DNA of 64,000 bases from Theocolax elegans (taxonomy: Eukaryota > Arthropoda > Insecta > Hymenoptera > Cerocephalidae): NCBI GenBank assembly GCA_026168455.1, contig CM047426.1, positions 41,215,313 to 41,279,312 of the forward strand, given 5' to 3'. The translations under genes and the position numbers were made by a program. This document shows, one piece after another, positions 34,748 to 47,587 of the stretch (within the stretch, counting starts at the first letter, position 1; each line of letters opens with the position of its first letter). The notes under the pieces are model-generated. The model did no database searches, was not told where the DNA came from, and saw only the letters and a list, made by a program, of their open reading frames with translations.

Positions 34748-36636
34748 GCAGCTTAATATAATATAGATATACTCTCTCTGTAGCTCGACAGGAATGCCAT
34801 GAATAATAACCCTCCTTCCTTGTCAAAACTTCAACCCATTATATACAGCAATTCTAGATCTCAATATGCTAGAAGTTAAAAAATTAAATAGAAATTAAAT
34901 TTAAAGGCTTTTAGATGAAAAAAATAATATATATACTAATAATGTACTAATCTTGATTTCCGATTTGAAATAATTGCATCATAAAAGAAGAGAATTCTGT
35001 TTAGTTATAATTGATTCGTCAATATTCCTGAACATTAACATCTTCTTATGTGTATTGTACTTTCGCAATGGAGGATATTCAACAAATCGTCACTACAATG
35101 ATATAAGATTGATAGTTTCATTCATTATATATATTACCTAACTTCACCCTTTATATAACAATCACCAAGGAACATGATTATTATTTACATAACAAAATCT
35201 GACTGTATATTTTATAACAGTTACAGTTCTTTCTTACATTTGGTATTTCATACAATTAAATAATATTTGTATTTATCATATTAATTACCCTACTAGTACA
35301 TAATATTACGGCAACGTTATGGCAACCTTATTTTGGCAACGTTCCAACGTTGTTATAAAAGTTACTGCAACGATTGAGATGTACGTTAACTTCTTGTAAA
35401 TTGTCGCGATGGATGGAAAATAAACTTGTAACAACGTCTAAGCAACTTTGATAAGCAGAGTACAATTATATTTATATAAAAGTTGAATAATTGCCCTAGA
35501 AACATTTAAAAATACTTTTCTGAACGTAGAAAATTGTTTAATTATTGAAAATAAAAATAAAAAATAATAATAATCCTCTTTCAAGTCTTTGTGTTAAATT
35601 TAGACTATAACAAACAGCTAGAATATGCTTTTAAATTTATAACCTAAATTTTACACAATAACAAAAAGAATAAAATAACACAGTTGGTAGAGAGAATATA
35701 TAAACTCTAAAATCATGGAATTTTATACACATTATAATTGTTGAATACATACTGTTTAATAATATTTATTTAAATAAATAATTGATGATTAACGTATATT
35801 AAGTAAAGATTTGGTTTCTCGATATTATATCCTACGGGTCTCTAAGCTCATGTTTCACTTATTACTCTTGGCGTCGCAAAGTTTGCCCAACTCAAACAAA
35901 AACGAGGAAGACGTGAATTGCTTATCAACCGATTGCCTTCTTAAAATATATTATTTTAGAAATATGTAAATCTGGACGTAACACTCTGAATTTTTATAAC
36001 ATTATAAGAAGTCTTAATTACATTTCGTAAGTTAGTTTTGGTTTTAAAAATGTATGACAATCTACTTTGTATCTGTCTGTAAAAAGCGAGCGAACCCTTC
36101 TACCCTACCTACCATCATAATACTGAATAAATTTTCCTACGTTGAAGCCTATCTAACGACACCTTAGTTCTTTGAATTTCCGACACTATCTGTATACCAA
36201 GTACTGCAGAACAGTGACAAGTGCTATACTCATCAGAAACAACAGCGCAGGTTCTTTAGATGGCTCAGCTATTATAGGACGGGCAATCAGGAAGACGCCA
36301 AGCTGCAGGAAACCTCCAAGGGTACTTCGCTTTAGGACAATCAGCAAATAACAAAAATATGCCTTTGTTATATAAAGCATACAATTTCAAAAATTATGAA
36401 AAGTAAGAAAAAGTAAAAAATAGTAATAAAAGACTAGAAACCATCATATTCCATACATTTCCGGATAGTTTACGTTTTTCTACGTATTATAACATTTTGT
36501 GATATTTATTTAAAATTTTCACAAAATAAAGAGCATTATTTGTCAATTTCTTGAGGGCCAGATAGGTTTTTTAGTTGCAATAGATTAAAAAAAAAACATT
36601 TTTTACGTTATATTGGGATAAGAAAAGCAATTTTTA
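34748..36636. other. Intergenic DNA, no gene seen
   Basis: AT-rich. Near 35,310-35,400 there is a cluster of GCAACGTT/AACGTTG motifs (ACGGCAACGTTATGGCAACC and following). A 64-codon frame at 36,186-36,380 (-) is not recognised and I do not call it. Confidence 0.5.
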
Positions 36637-37317
36637 CACGGAGAGAAATAATTTGTAAATATTACAAAGCAGTTTGGTAAAAATTCCTAAACTCTCAAGT
36701 AATGTGGTAACAAACTGCGAATCTCGTAATTTTTACCAAACTAAATTGTAATTTTAATTTTTTTTTTAACATCAGAAAAAAAATTTTATTCCTCCCATAT
36801 TATTTATTTTTGAGTTTATGTATATTATTCGAGTGTTATGGAAATTTTAAATATTTAAATGAAATTTAATTAGTGAAAAAAATTCTGGATGTCATCGGGA
36901 TCGAACCTGCGAAGTTTGGGTTGAGAATCCAAGTCCTTACCATTGCGCCACCGCGTCACTTGCATGTGTTTCATCGAATCGTCCTTTTAAAGTAAACAAA
37001 CGAACGACGCGATTCCAATAAAAATTTTATTTATCGCTTCTTTTCGGTATCTCGTGCTGTACTGTTGTTTATAGAATTTCGTAAACAGTATAGGAAAAAA
37101 TCAGAGTTAATAAAATTTACAAGCTTAATTGTAAAATTTAGTACACTAACTCCACAAATTTTACTACATTTAGAGTAAATTTTACTACATTTACTGTAAA
37201 TTTTACTTAGCAGTTTGGTAATTTTTTCGGTTTTTTCGGTCTGTTACCACATTACTTGGGAGTTTGGGAATTTTTACCAAACTCCTTTGTAATATTTTCT
37301 AAATATTTCTCTCCGTG
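36637..37317. mobile_element. MITE with CACGGAGAGAAA ends, TA-flanked
   Basis: The left end CACGGAGAGAAATAATTTG and its complement at the right are flanked by TA (36,635-36,636; 37,318-37,319). Imperfect inverted arms run about 90 bp (CAAAGCAGTTTGGTAAAAAT type). There is no coding content. A tRNA-like block lies in its centre. Confidence 0.85.
36885..36958 (-). other. tRNA-like sequence inside the MITE
   Basis: On the - strand the sequence starts GTGACGCGGTGGCGCAATGG (A-box form), then AGGTTCGATCCC (B box) at the usual distance. T7, a Pol III terminator, follows at 36,876-36,882. The acceptor arms do not pair, so it is not a functional tRNA. Its head resembles that of the SINE at 26,699. Confidence 0.65.
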
Positions 37318-38448
37318 TATTATTAAATCACACAATCAAAAAACGAATAATACACAATTACTAATTAATACACTAATTAAATCAACATTATGACAGTTTA
37401 GGTTATTAATATGAGAATAATCTCATCGTATTAAATCGACGCCTCGTACGAAGAAAATCACAACTCGGATTTTGTAATTCATTTTCATCTATTTATATAC
37501 AAATGAGTGTCAAACAAGTAAGTAATGTAATAATTTGATTAAAGTTTTTTATTATGAGTTTTTTTATTGTGCGATGTAATAATAAAAATTGTTTTGTTTA
37601 GCCTGAAGAGGTTGGCGAATTTTTTTTATGCAACGAAACGTCACATTATATAATATAAAATGTTTTTTTTATTTATTTAACCTAAATTACACACCTAGCC
37701 TTCAAGAAATTAAAAATAATCCTTTTAGTTTGTAAATTAATATAGAGGGTGAAATACATATATTATAATCATTATTTAAATTTTATTACTTCTTTCTTAC
37801 TTTCTTTATACAATATCCATCATCATCAAAAACTTCTATTTTAGAACAAAATTACAAAAAAAAACGTACCAAATTGTAAAGAAAAATATAAAACAGTATA
37901 CCGCTTCATTTTTTTGTGTTTAGTAACCTATAGCTACGTTCAATCACTTTTTCTTACTTTTTCTTGCATTTAAATACTTTTATTACAAATTGATAGTCTG
38001 GGAAAAAAATTATTATATGACGAATATTTGACAAACGTAAGAAATAGTAATAAAAAATAAGTTACTGTAAAAAATAGTAAATTAAAAACGTAAGAAAAAG
38101 TAAGAAAACTTAAATGTGTCCAAAAGCAGATGAAATGTTACCTTTCTCTAGGTCTACTTACATATCGTCGTACAGTGACATTGCTTTTTACGTTGTCTTA
38201 CTTTTAATATTTTTGCTAGGGAAGGAACGATGTAGCTGTATAAAAGTATTTATAATGGTATTGTATAACGTATATATAAGAATACTTGCTTAATATTAGT
38301 CAAAAAGTCCGGAGTTAGTTATTACCTCGTAGCAACCAGATACTTTTGCGCCCGACACCGAACAAGAATAACAATAGCAGCAGTCTGAAAAAAGAACAAC
38401 TACTGGAGCGCCCACTAAACTACTAAAGATACACAGAGAGAGAGAGAG
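37318..38448. other. Intergenic AT-rich DNA
   Basis: No gene, repeat array or element end recognised. Confidence 0.45.
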
Positions 38449-38990
38449 ATTGATTGATTGATTGAACACTTTATTGGGTACTTTGGGGAAAAACCCCGTA
38501 TACACTGGAGATGAAAATCGCAAGTACAAAATATAAATTAAAATAAAAGTAGTTAAAAATATAAATATGAATATGACGCATAAGAGAATAAAAGCAATAA
38601 AAAACAAAATAACAAAATAACAAAATAACAAAATAACAATAAATAAATAATTTAACTCGCAAATACAACATTTAACATAACAATAATAAAAATAGAATAA
38701 AACAGTGTAATAAAATAGTAGCATAAAACCGAAAAATCAAAGCGCATATAGTGTCCATATACATACTGGCGATTGTTCGAAGAAACATTAAAATAAATAA
38801 GATAGACGGAGACGCCGACGCAATACATAAATAAATAAATAAAACAGGAGAATTACTAGAATGAAGAATACATAACATTTTATAAGTCGGGCAAGGGAGG
38901 GCACACTATACCCTCAGTTGAAATTCTCAAATCCCAGGCTTGTCGGTCAAGCTCAGTGAGGTAGGAAAGAAGGGAAGATTTAAAGGGAGT
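38449..38990 (-). mobile_element. 5'-truncated LINE, 3' end only
   Basis: On the - strand a short coding tail (SYLTELDRQAWDLR...GIVCPPLPDL, then stop at about 38,884) leads to an AT-rich 3' region. It ends GTATACGGGGTTTTTCCCC, an AATAAAG signal and a (TCAA)n tail (38,449-38,465). Tetranucleotide tails of this kind are known for several insect LINE clades. The broad open frames on this strand are AT-rich by-products. Confidence 0.65.
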
Positions 38991-39253
38991 GAAGAGGAGC
39001 GGAAGAGAGCGAAGAGGAGAGAGAGAGAGAGAGGAGGAAGGGGGGGGGGCATGTCATAGTTACCTGACAAGTAGCATTGATTGCAACAGCATCATCAGGA
39101 GAGACTAATCCGCATAATCCGAAAAGCAAAAGAACGAACGAGCCAAGAACGAGTGGAATGTACGAAGACACGAACTAAGTAGAAACTTTGGGTATTTTCC
39201 TCCGGCAAATTGAGTACAACTTATTTCTAGTCTGTGTATGCATGTGTGTGCGC

Positions 39254-39648
39254 TGTAAGATTACCTATTTTTTTTTAATGAATATGAATAAATAAATAAT
39301 ATTCATTATCTTGAAAAAAACTATTGATTTTATCATTTTTTTTTATTATTATTTTAACGTCGCTCTTTTTATGCTCCCAAACCGATGCTAATCAGCGACG
39401 GAGGTCATACGATGTCTTGGTGAAGAAAGCACTTGTTGAAAATACATTCGCCAGTGGTGCTTGTATCAATCGGCCGGGGCCGGGAATCGAACCTGAGACC
39501 TCCAGATTACGAGCCCGACGCCCTACCGACCGAGCCGTCGCAGGCCCGATTTTATCATTTATTGCATTAATTAATCGAGAAAATTTTATTTATAAATATT
39601 AAAATTTTTCCAAATTGTGTAAAATAATTTAAGGATGATAAGTAAACA
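39254..39648 (-). repeat. Short LTR copy interrupted by a SINE
   Basis: Homologous end to end with 49,249-49,422 (both TGTTTACTTAT...TTACA on the - strand). Without the SINE and one target copy it is 173 bp, against 174 bp there. The two copies are clearly diverged. No polypurine tract is seen beside it, so it may be a solo LTR. Confidence 0.7.
39339..39547 (-). mobile_element. tRNA-derived SINE
   Basis: On the - strand it starts with a tRNA-like head: A box GGCTCGGTCGGTAGGGC, an anticodon loop CTCGTAA (Thr-CGT type) with a five-pair stem of Watson-Crick and wobble pairs, and B box GGTTCGATTCC. A 100-bp body and an A-rich tail follow. The target duplication GATTTTATCATTT is perfect (39,326-39,338 and 39,548-39,560). 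Confidence 0.88.
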
Positions 39649-39764
39649 ATTTGTCTAGCATCTATAAATGCATAGTGTTTGAATAAATAATTATAAGGAT
39701 TAATTAAATACTTTTATTAAAAAATATTTTAAATAGTACATGAAATTTTTTATAAATATTGCGA

Positions 39765-40352
39765 TCTCCAGTCTTACATAAGGACGAATATAGCCTACAC
39801 GGTCGGCTCTCCTGGCGATTCAATACGCGTGCCGGCCGCGGAGGTCTCCGACTGACAATTTTTCGCTTTTTAGGCGGTCTCGATTTTTTTATTATTATTG
39901 AACAAATATTTCTAAAGTCTATAGTAGCTTAGTAATTAATTAAACAACAAATTAATATTTGCATTAAATAAATAATGTAATTAAAATTTCAAATTTTTTA
40001 TAAACAATCGGCAATTAGGTATTTGGTTCTAAGAATTTCGCTTCTTGAAGTATTCAAGATCTATAAGTGTATTGTTTTGTATTAAACAATAACCATGCTA
40101 AAACATTATAATTTAGTAAATCAATATCAATAATATAATTAATATTTGAAATTTATCATTAACTCAATACACATTGCTTCATTTTCAGTCTATTGATAGA
40201 TATTTAAATTGTGTTAACCCGCCCAATAACATGATTCATAGCCTTCCACAACGACAAAATATACCCTATGCGGCCGGCTCCATCGACAAAACAATGCGCG
40301 AACCGGCCGCGCAAGTTTCAGGCTCATACTTTTTTGCTTTTTTAGTACCGAG
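39765..40352. repeat. Two diverged copies of a GC-rich block in AT-rich DNA
   Basis: Blocks at 39,765-39,882 and 40,225-40,352 share CGGTCGGCT/CGGCCGGCT, GCCGGCCGCG/ACCGGCCGCG and TTTTTCGCTTTTTAG/TTTTTTGCTTTTTTAG, about 460 bp apart. Each contains a CGGCC inverted pair. No coding sense is apparent. Confidence 0.6.
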
Positions 40353-41080
40353 CAACATTGGTAAACGTGTAACGAGACACGAGCCGCGTGAAGTTCATCA
40401 GTGGTAAGTCGAAACGTGCGAGTGCTCATGCACGTACATTGAGAGAGAAAGAAAGAGAGAGAGAGAGAGGGAGAGAGATAGCGAGCATGCAAGCCAGCCG
40501 CCATAGTCTCTAAATCAAAATATTTTGCCTTTTCAACCGTCTTTGTTTTTCATTGTTTCCCCGAATAAATGAGTGAACAAATTGCTCTTTCTACAATATA
40601 TATACACGATATTTAATATATATCTGTTTATTGACACAAGCTGGTATATTAATTATGGTATTTAGTGCTATCTTGCGACAGCCATTTGCGCAAGTGCTTC
40701 CACTCTAAGTATTCAATACTAAATACAGACTAAGCGCGTTGCGCATTCTAGCTTACTTATTTTTTGTCAATATTATGTAAAATCAAAAACAGAATCAGTA
40801 GACAATGGTATAATATGTCTCTATACAAAGTTTCAATTCAATATATGAAGGACACCGTAAAAAATTTTTGCACGGAAAAATGGCAATTAGGTTGTATGTG
40901 TTTGTTTATGTCGACTAAAGCCCAAATTTGGTTATTATTTATTTTAATTTTAATGTATACGTATAATGCAATTTTATTTATTTTCTTGACTTCCTTAATT
41001 CGGTCCTCATTTGTACCTACATTATCTAATAATTCAACAAAATCGTAATCATTTATACACTCTGCAGGACTAAAATTCAG
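40353..41080. other. Intergenic DNA with GA microsatellite
   Basis: A GA-rich run lies at about 40,442-40,480. At about 40,843 a single copy of ATGAAGGACACCGTA and GCACGGAAAA resembles one arm of the palindrome at 19,694. No gene is seen. Confidence 0.5.
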
Positions 41081-42075
41081 AGTGTCATAATTTAGTTTAA
41101 ATTGCTTGGAACCGTTTGTGTATTATACTTAGGCATCATTTTATTCACTTGGTTGCCTATGTTTGTTTGAATCACGGGGTGAGGGTATCGTGTATTAATT
41201 GGTATGTACGACTCGCTTTGTTTATTTCGCGAATACATAAGATTCGCATCTTGTATATTTTTGTTTCTATTGTTTCGGTTTGTATTCGGGGTGTTGTTCG
41301 TATTACGATTCATATTATATCTACCATTTTGAACATTACTTCGACATTAATACATTCTACCGCAACTATTTACACATACTTGATTCACTTCAAAATTTTT
41401 TAGTTTATTTCCGCGTTCAAAATTATTTTTATTGTTGTTGAAATTGATCATAATTTTGAAAATTGCGATCCTGTAATTCAATCCATATACGCGTTATACC
41501 ATGCAAAACTACACTCGGAATTTTTAGTTTTCTCACATTATTAATGTTTTGCAATAAACATAATTTGTCGAAATTTTCTAGGAATTACAAAGGGTTATTT
41601 ACGATTTTGTCCATAAATTCAGGTATCTTTACTTCTGATTGAAACGTATTAACATTACTAGGATATTTAACAATTCGGCTGTGTAATTGCAAAGATGGCA
41701 TTGATTCGGAGCATGCTCCATATTTCTTGCCTGTTCTATTTGTGCATTATATCGGTGTAGTTGAGCTCGCAGATATTCATTTTCTAATCTCATTTGTTCG
41801 AAATCTTAACACGCTTCTCTCATTCGTTATAATTCTCGTTGCTCTGCTTAGATTTGTAGTTTGACTTACCTTCTTAACATTTCTTCGTGTTAATCGTTTA
41901 TCCTAAGCTCGAGCGGCTCATTAATTTCAAGCCCTTGCATGTTAGCCATTTTGGCTGCTCTCTTCCGTCGTTTAGTCTTAATAACAGGTGAATTCGCAAT
42001 ATTAAGATAGACTCTTTTTACAATTCTGCCGTAACGCGATTTATAAATTAACTTTCTGGTTTCCATGCAACAATA
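41080..42075 (-). pseudogene. gag: gag relic of a Gypsy-type element
   Basis: On the - strand the order is SRYGRIVKRVYLN (about 42,040), KRRKRAAKMANMQGLEIN, then a capsid-like stretch: KIPEFMDKIVNNPL, FLENFDKLCLLQNIN, ITRIWIELQDRNFQNYDQF (about 41,440-41,640). A broken cysteine knuckle (about 41,345-41,390) and an Asn-rich tail (41,092-41,313) follow. Multiple stops and frame changes are present. It lies downstream of the PBS and LTR at 49,235-49,422, from which it is separated by the copia element. Confidence 0.72.
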
Positions 42076-42156
42076 TCTTTTATTCGAATATTACTTATTA
42101 CATTTTATCCAATATACCTATTATAATAAATATTAAATTTTCGGGTTATGTAATAA

Positions 42157-42496
42157 TGTTGGGTTTATGGATTCTGCGCTCGGGAAAAGGTTGCCAAATA
42201 ACTTGACACACACACTATACTTAATATATTAAATGAACTATATATATTTATTATTATATCTGTCTTGCACTCTTTACACAAAAATCTATTTTTCTCTCTA
42301 AAACACGTTGTGTTGAACGACAATCTGACCTACGGAAAAACAACCGACTCGCTCGACGATCGGACGAAGAACTACGGCACGACGGCGATGTGTCTTGAGC
42401 GCTGCCGTGCGCGCCAATCAGAATCACGTACACCACGTATTATACATGGTGTATATAATAGAAAATGAACTGCGTGTATAATGTGTAAACTTAACA
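42157..42496 (-). repeat. 3' LTR of the copia element
   Basis: Matches 48,881-49,220 over its full length. Just inside lies the polypurine tract, GTGGGAGGGAG read on the - strand (about 42,497-42,507). Confidence 0.95.
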
Positions 42497-42642
42497 CTCC
42501 CTCCCACATATACACGCATCTGGTTATGTTTAATTTTATTATTATCCTTCATAATTCGTGTCAGTCTCTTGATGTAATCGGTCTCCTTGCAATATACCTC
42601 AGTCTCCAATCACTTATCGCCTATAATAAACGATAAATCAAT

Positions 42643-45600
42643 TCACAAGTTTAATATTGAATTCATTAATTTATCATGCAATTCAAAAGCTAATGGTTTT
42701 GTCAAAACATTAGCTATTTGATCTTTTGACGCAATCCATTTCACTTCAATTAACTGTCTTTGTACACACTCTCGAACATAATGTTCTTTTATTTTAGTCA
42801 TATGTCTTAGTTTGTTACCACCCCCTGTCTTTACACTCGTTTCTGCCGATCGATTATCACACCATAACAACATTGGGGTGAAATTGTTCAATATTACATT
42901 TTTCAAGGAATTGTGTATCGCTATTAATTCTTGACTTCAGTCACTCATAGATACATATTCCGCCTGACACGTCGATAGAGCAACATACTTCTGTTTACGG
43001 GTTCTCCATGCAATAGCATCCCTGAAAAGTTTTATTACATAACCACTCGTTGTCAACGAATTTTTACAGTCCCCAAAACTCGCATCAGAAAAACCTTCCA
43101 ACTTGTCATTTTTACCCAAATAACATAAACCAATATTTTTATTACCCTTTAAATATCTAAAACCTCGCTTAACACCTTGCCAGTCACTGTCAGTCGGGTT
43201 TATTTGATGTCTACTTAAAACATTTACTGCATAAGCAATATCTGGTCTACTTGCATTTGACAAATATAAGAGAGTTCCAATAGCCTTGCAATATGGAATA
43301 TTTTCGTTACTTTCAGTCTCTGTAATTTTAATAGCAGTTACAGTCTCTTCACGCTCTCTTTTCTCTTTATTAGCAATTTGATTCGTAACCATAGGTGTGC
43401 GTTGAGGATGTATATTTTGAAAACCGAATTTAGTTAACATTTTATCAATATAATTTTCTTGCTTAATTGTCATCACTCTCCGTTCTCGGTCTCTTGTCAA
43501 TTCCAGTCCAAGAAAACTTTTAGGTTCTTTCAAATCAGTCATGTCAAACTGTCTCATAAGATTTTGTTTTACTTCATTCATTTTGATTTTGTCGTTACCA
43601 ATCAATAGTATATCGTCAACATATAAAATAAGGATTAAATTTTTATCACTCTCCTTCCAAGTAAACAGACATGGTTCAAAATCGTCAGATTTTAATCCTA
43701 ATTCAGTCACTGCTTTTGTAAATTTTAGATTCCAACGATTAGAACTAATTTTTAAGCCGTACAAAGCTTTTTCCAATTTACAAACCTTCGATTTTCTCGT
43801 TTGATCTGAACATTCAATTACCTCTGGAATTTCCATATATCAGGAACATTCAGATCTCCATTGAGAAAAGCGGTCTTAACATCCATTTGACATATATTCC
43901 AGTCATATTTGTTTGCTATTGCTAAGGTCATCCTCACTAATGGTAAACGCGAAACGGGTGCATACGTTTCTTGCAAGCCATATTCATTTCTATCTTTAAA
44001 TCCTCGGATAACCAATCGAGCTTTATATTTTATATTATTATCCGTCTCCACCTTTTTCTTTAAAACCGATCGGGAATCAATAATGTTTTGTTTTGAACCT
44101 TCATACGGTACTGTCTCTCGATCAATAAGTTTCCAGACTCTGTTCTTGTACATTGAATCGAGTTCATTTTGAACAGCCTCTTTCCATTGCATTCTATCAG
44201 TCGCTTTCATCGCTTCTCTGTATGTTGTAGGATCACCATATATATTCGCTATCAGAGCATAGCTTGTCTCGTCATTTGAAATTTCATTTTCTGTTACTTT
44301 TTCAGTCACTTTACGTGGTCGGCTTCTTTTTCTTTTAACAGTCTCCCCCTCTGATTCAATGATATTATTTTCAATTAATTTGCGTGGTCTGCCTCTATTT
44401 CGCTTAACAGTCTCTCCCTCCGTTTCAGTGTTCTCAGTCTCAAATACAGTAAACCAATTTTCGGTGTTGATGTTAACATCATTCTTTTCCCAGTCACAAA
44501 TTTCGTTCTTTTCATATTTATTACCGAAAACTATTTTCTCATTGAATCTTACATCTGGACTTTCATAAAACTTTCCTTCTTCTGGTTGTAAAAGAATGTA
44601 TCCAGTCTCTTTATAGCCTACAAGTGTTACTCGTTTTCCGATGCACCTAAATGTCGGTCTCATCTTACGATATACCTTCATATATGCTAAACAACCAAAA
44701 CGTTTCATTTGTGAAATGTCGACTTTATAATTTGAATTGAATTTTTCAATTGGCGATACCATATTGTTTGACGCATGTGGTGTCCTGTTGTATACATAAA
44801 CGGCTGCGTTTAAAGCTAAATCCCATATGTTTTCAGGAATACCTGAATCGTATATTAATGCTCTCACTCTCCTTTGTATGGTTTGATTAAACCTTTCTGC
44901 AACACCGTTATGTTGAGGTGTGTCGGGGCACGCTAACTGCAGTTCAGCACCTAATCTCTTTAATACTTCAGTTGTGTAGCCACCAATAAATTCAGTGCCT
45001 TGATCACTCCTCAAATAACAAACTTTTGCATCTTTTCCTAATAAATTTCTGGAGCTTTTAATAAAGAATTCAAAACATTTACCAGTCTCATCTTTCGTTT
45101 TCATTGGATAGGCCATAGCTAGACGAGAATAATCGTCTACAAACACTGCGATATATTTATATTTTTTTAGGATACGTCGAAGGACTTATCATTCCCTTGG
45201 TGTCAGCATGGATAATTTGAAGAGGTTCAGTCGCTCTCTGTCTCGTGTTTTTAAAAGGTAGTTTATTAAACTTTGAAATCATGCATATTTCACAATCATT
45301 GATGGAATCATCAAATATTGTTTCTTTTAAACTTTTAACCTCTGGGAATTTCTTTTGTAGTTCTTTTAAATATTTGATTGATGCGTGACCCATACGAATG
45401 TGCCAGATCATTGCCTGATTAATAACTGATGTACTATTTGATTGTTTTTCAACTTTAGTGTTGTTTTCTTTCGGTTCTTTATCAATTGTATCATTGGGAT
45501 GATTCAATTTTCTATCCCTAATAGTAATTTCAAAATCCGAAAATATTGTGTTTTTGTCATTATTTATTCTGTCTATGTTTTCTGTCTCAGTTTCATTATT

Positions 45601-46400
45601 TTCAGCCACTTCAGTCTCCTTTTGTTTGGCCGTATTTCTTGTTGTGACATACGCGATAATTTGGTTTTTAATTTTGTCATGGTTATCAGTTGGTTTGTCA
45701 GTCTCAAATTCAATGATCCAATAAGGCTTCTGTTAAATCCCTTTTCTAAAGGTCTCATTAGATTTTGGGTCATATATATCAATTCGTTCTTTGTCTAAAT
45801 ACACACTTAAACCTATATCGACAAATTTGCGCAAGGATAACAAATTCTCAGATAGATTTTTGGCATAAATTACATTTTTTAATTTTATTGATTTATTATC
45901 GAACGTAAAAATCTCAACCGTCCCTACTCCCTCCGATTTTAAGTTCGCAATATTGTCATTGTTAGCACACCTGATTACGTCTGGTTTCTCAATGAAATTT
46001 TTGAAAATTATCTTTGAATTTGATAGGTGTTCAGTCGCCCCAGTGTCTGCCAAAAATCCATGCAAAACGGTCTTATCTTTTGTAATTTGTCGCGTATCAG
46101 TCTCAGTCATTTTAACGTTGAATGTTGTCAAATCATCATTTATATTTGAGTACTTACTCTTTGTTTCTGACGCTACAGTTTTGCGATCATTTCCCTTTTG
46201 GTTTGAATTGGCATGCTTTTTATAAAATCTCTTTCCTCGGCCTCTCGTATTTCGTTGGTTATTTCGCGGTGATGCTTTATCGAATTTGTATCTTTTATTG
46301 CTACCTCGATTATTACTACTATCGTATCTTCTTTTGTTGTTATAACTGTCTCTGTTTCTGTCATTACCGTCTCGATTATTAGTATCAATTTGAGAATTTT
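42643..46400 (-). pseudogene. pol: copia pol: protease, integrase, RT, RNase H
   Basis: The aspartic protease has LADTGATEHLS (about 46,060). The integrase zinc module WHIRMGHAS...CEICMISK is at about 45,280-45,410. The integrase core has [14 protein letters not shown] and HNGVAERFN, and an RGRPRK AT-hook-like linker. RT begins [12 protein letters not shown], has [13 protein letters not shown] and the catalytic YVDD (about 43,615). RNase H has TCQAEYVSMSD and ends at 42,643. Breaks: TAA at 45,733, frameshift near 45,155, frameshift near 43,830 just after the RT NGDL motif, and TGA at 42,937. Domain content is otherwise complete. Confidence 0.9.
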
Positions 46401-47587
46401 CATACATTTGACCGTCTCTAGGCTGTCTCTCGCGCTGTTGTTTCGTCGGGCAATTTGCTGCTTTATGCTAGACGAATTGCTTGCACACAAAGCATTTTCT
46501 CAATCCAGTACCCGAACGTGGACAAGTGGACGACATGTGGCCAAAATCATCACATTCAAAGCACCTGACATTTTCCATATTTCTGGTAGCTGCCATCGCT
46601 GTTGTTGTCGGTGTTGGTACGGTCGCCTGAGCTCGAATGCTCTCCAACTGCATAAGATATAATTTTAATTTATCATAAGCAAGTGGCTCGACTTTCATGC
46701 TTTCAGCCATGAAGTTAATGTTCATGATTTGTGGCACTGTGCTAACAACAGCAGTGAAAAACGCGTCTCTCTTTTCTGTCTCTGATAGAGGTTGAACGTC
46801 TGACGAATTATTGTATGATTTTACAAGTTCTTCAATACGGTCAATGAATACAGTCACCTTTTCTTTTGCTTTGAAAATTCGTTACGAATTGTAGCTGTTA
46901 ATTCTCGTGATACATCAGTTAAAGAACCGTCTCCCTTATTATTTAAATTTAATTTGTTAATTTCTGATCTTATCATTCGCGAAATTTCATTTTTATTCAA
47001 AACACTCTCTTTTAAATTATGTTTTTCAGTTGAATTGTTGATTATAATTTGATCATTTACCGTCTTTTCAGCCTCTGCAAGTTTTTGATCATAAACAGTC
47101 TCCCTTTCTGCCATCCAACCCACGCGCCTGTTTACATACAAAATGTCTTTCTTCAACTCTTCCATTCTTTTGTCCATGTATGACAATGAGTTTTAATTAT
47201 GTTATGTTTTGTTAGTTTTTCAAAATTTATGTAAATCTTGATAGCAAATTTTTCAATTGATTTAATCGCTGGTTTACCTCTCAACATCTCACTCTCTCCA
47301 TTCTCCGTTTGTTCCGGTCTCTTTTCAGTCTTTGCTTGTTCCAGTCTTTGTCCGTCTCCTTCACTCTGTCTCATTTTGGACATGTCCTCGGTCTCTTTCT
47401 GTCTCGTTTTTCTCTCCTTTTCTGTCTCCGTACCAGTCTTTGACCCGTCTCTATCACTCTCTCCGTCTCCTTCAGAGATACCAGCCGGTACGATCATCCC
47501 TCTGCAATACGGCATAAATAACGATTCATTCTTTTTTTCAGCCTCTTCCACTGCTTTTCGTATAAGCCGTTGTTCGTCTTCCGACAT
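46400..47587 (-). pseudogene. gag: copia gag
   Basis: Starts MSEDEQRLIRK at 47,587, Glu/Lys-rich, then a coiled-coil-like middle (46,854-47,186), and a CCHC knuckle CFECDDFGHMSSTC (about 46,525-46,566). A second knuckle, CFVCKQFV then a TAG, then HKAANC, is interrupted. Frames change near 47,170 and 46,856. Gag and pol share one frame after that, as copia uses a single ORF. Confidence 0.8.

Noticed and set aside
36186..36380. 64-codon - strand frame with hydrophobic residues
   Set aside because: Short, unsupported by motif or context.
38296..38878. Open frames rich in Phe/Tyr/Leu
   Set aside because: They are the complement of AT-rich LINE 3' sequence; no conserved motif.
39470..39552. Functional tRNA-Thr gene
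   Set aside because: Body, A-rich tail and a 13-bp target duplication show that it is a SINE.
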